This document shows, piece by piece, positions 5,955 to 6,092 of a stretch of DNA of 6,092 nt. The translations under genes and the position numbers were made by a program. Origin of the DNA: Candidatus Bathyarchaeota archaeon (GTDB lineage: Archaea > Thermoproteota > Bathyarchaeia > TCS64); NCBI GenBank assembly GCA_013619005.1, contig JABXKY010000220.1:1-6092 (forward strand), in the 5' to 3' direction. Position 1 is the first letter of the stretch. Every line of letters starts with the position of its first letter. The notes under the pieces are model-generated. The model was not told the origin of the DNA and did no database searches. It saw only the letters and a list, made by a program, of their open reading frames with translations.

Positions 5955-6092
5955 ATGCAGCGCTGGGAGATCAAGGACCCCGTACACGGCTACATCGAGG
6001 TGACCCCCACAGAGAGGGCGATAATCGATACGCCCCAGTTCCAGAGGCTCAGACGGGTAAAGCAGTTATCAGCCGCCCATCTCACCTACCCC
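5955..6092 (+). CDS. HD-superfamily phosphohydrolase (dGTPase/SAMHD1-like), N-terminal fragment cut by right edge
   Basis: Only the first 46 codons are in the window. They begin MQRWEIKDPVHGYIEV and continue with IIDTPQFQRLRRVKQLSAA and HLTYP. The sequence KDPVHGYIEV ... IDTPxFQRLRRVKQL ... YP is the highly characteristic opening of COG1078-type HD phosphohydrolases, which are related to dGTP triphosphohydrolases and SAMHD1. In the family it is normally followed by the HTRFEHSLGV segment that carries the first HD metal ligand. That part and the HD pair lie beyond the edge, so activity cannot be confirmed. The start at 5955 fits the frame of the conserved sequence and lies about 25 bases after a TATA-like element. 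A role in dNTP hydrolysis would fit the nearby tmk, but this is inference. Confidence 0.85.
   Translation, partial: MQRWEIKDPVHGYIEVTPTERAIIDTPQFQRLRRVKQLSAAHLTYP

Noticed and set aside
1..6092. CRISPR array, insertion sequence, tRNA, rRNA, phage or toxin-antitoxin genes
   Set aside because: No repeat arrays, terminal repeats, transposase motifs or tRNA-like folds were noticed by eye, and coding sequence fills nearly the whole window.

Overview
The window looks like a piece of an archaeal chromosome. Three of its genes have an A+T-rich TATA-like element (TTTATC twice, TTTTTAGATA once) centred about 25 bases before the ATG. That is the geometry of archaeal promoters driving leaderless mRNAs. 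The one gene that clearly sits inside an operon, the ornithine cyclodeaminase-like gene, instead has a strong Shine-Dalgarno site. First genes leaderless and internal genes with an SD is a known archaeal pattern. The phylum cannot be fixed from the sequence. Archaeal origin is inferred from promoters and protein character, not from a marker gene.

Layout from left to right. Bases 1-402 (+) are the C-terminal part of a short-chain dehydrogenase/reductase whose catalytic half lies off the left edge. It converges on, and overlaps by 8 bases, the minus-strand gene block 395-3971, read right to left: an amidohydrolase with unusual metal-site residues, an ornithine cyclodeaminase/mu-crystallin family protein two bases downstream of it, and a DUF362 protein 35 bases further on. 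A 60-base gap with a TATA-like element separates this block from a thymidylate kinase gene (tmk, 4032-4619, -). Upstream of tmk is an M24 metallopeptidase of the Xaa-Pro dipeptidase type (4659-5792, -), with its own promoter. A 162-base divergent intergenic region (5793-5954) leads to the first 46 codons of an HD-superfamily phosphohydrolase on the + strand, cut by the right edge.

How the genes may work together. tmk (dTMP to dTDP) and possibly the HD protein belong to nucleotide metabolism, and the M24 enzyme to dipeptide turnover. These look like ordinary chromosomal genes, each with its own promoter. The amidohydrolase, OCD-like and DUF362 genes are the part without a known assignment. The first two are certainly coupled. 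Together with the facing SDR they could form a small pathway acting on a cyclic or amide-containing nitrogen compound, but the substrate cannot be read from the sequence. No tRNA, rRNA, CRISPR array, insertion sequence or phage gene was seen.
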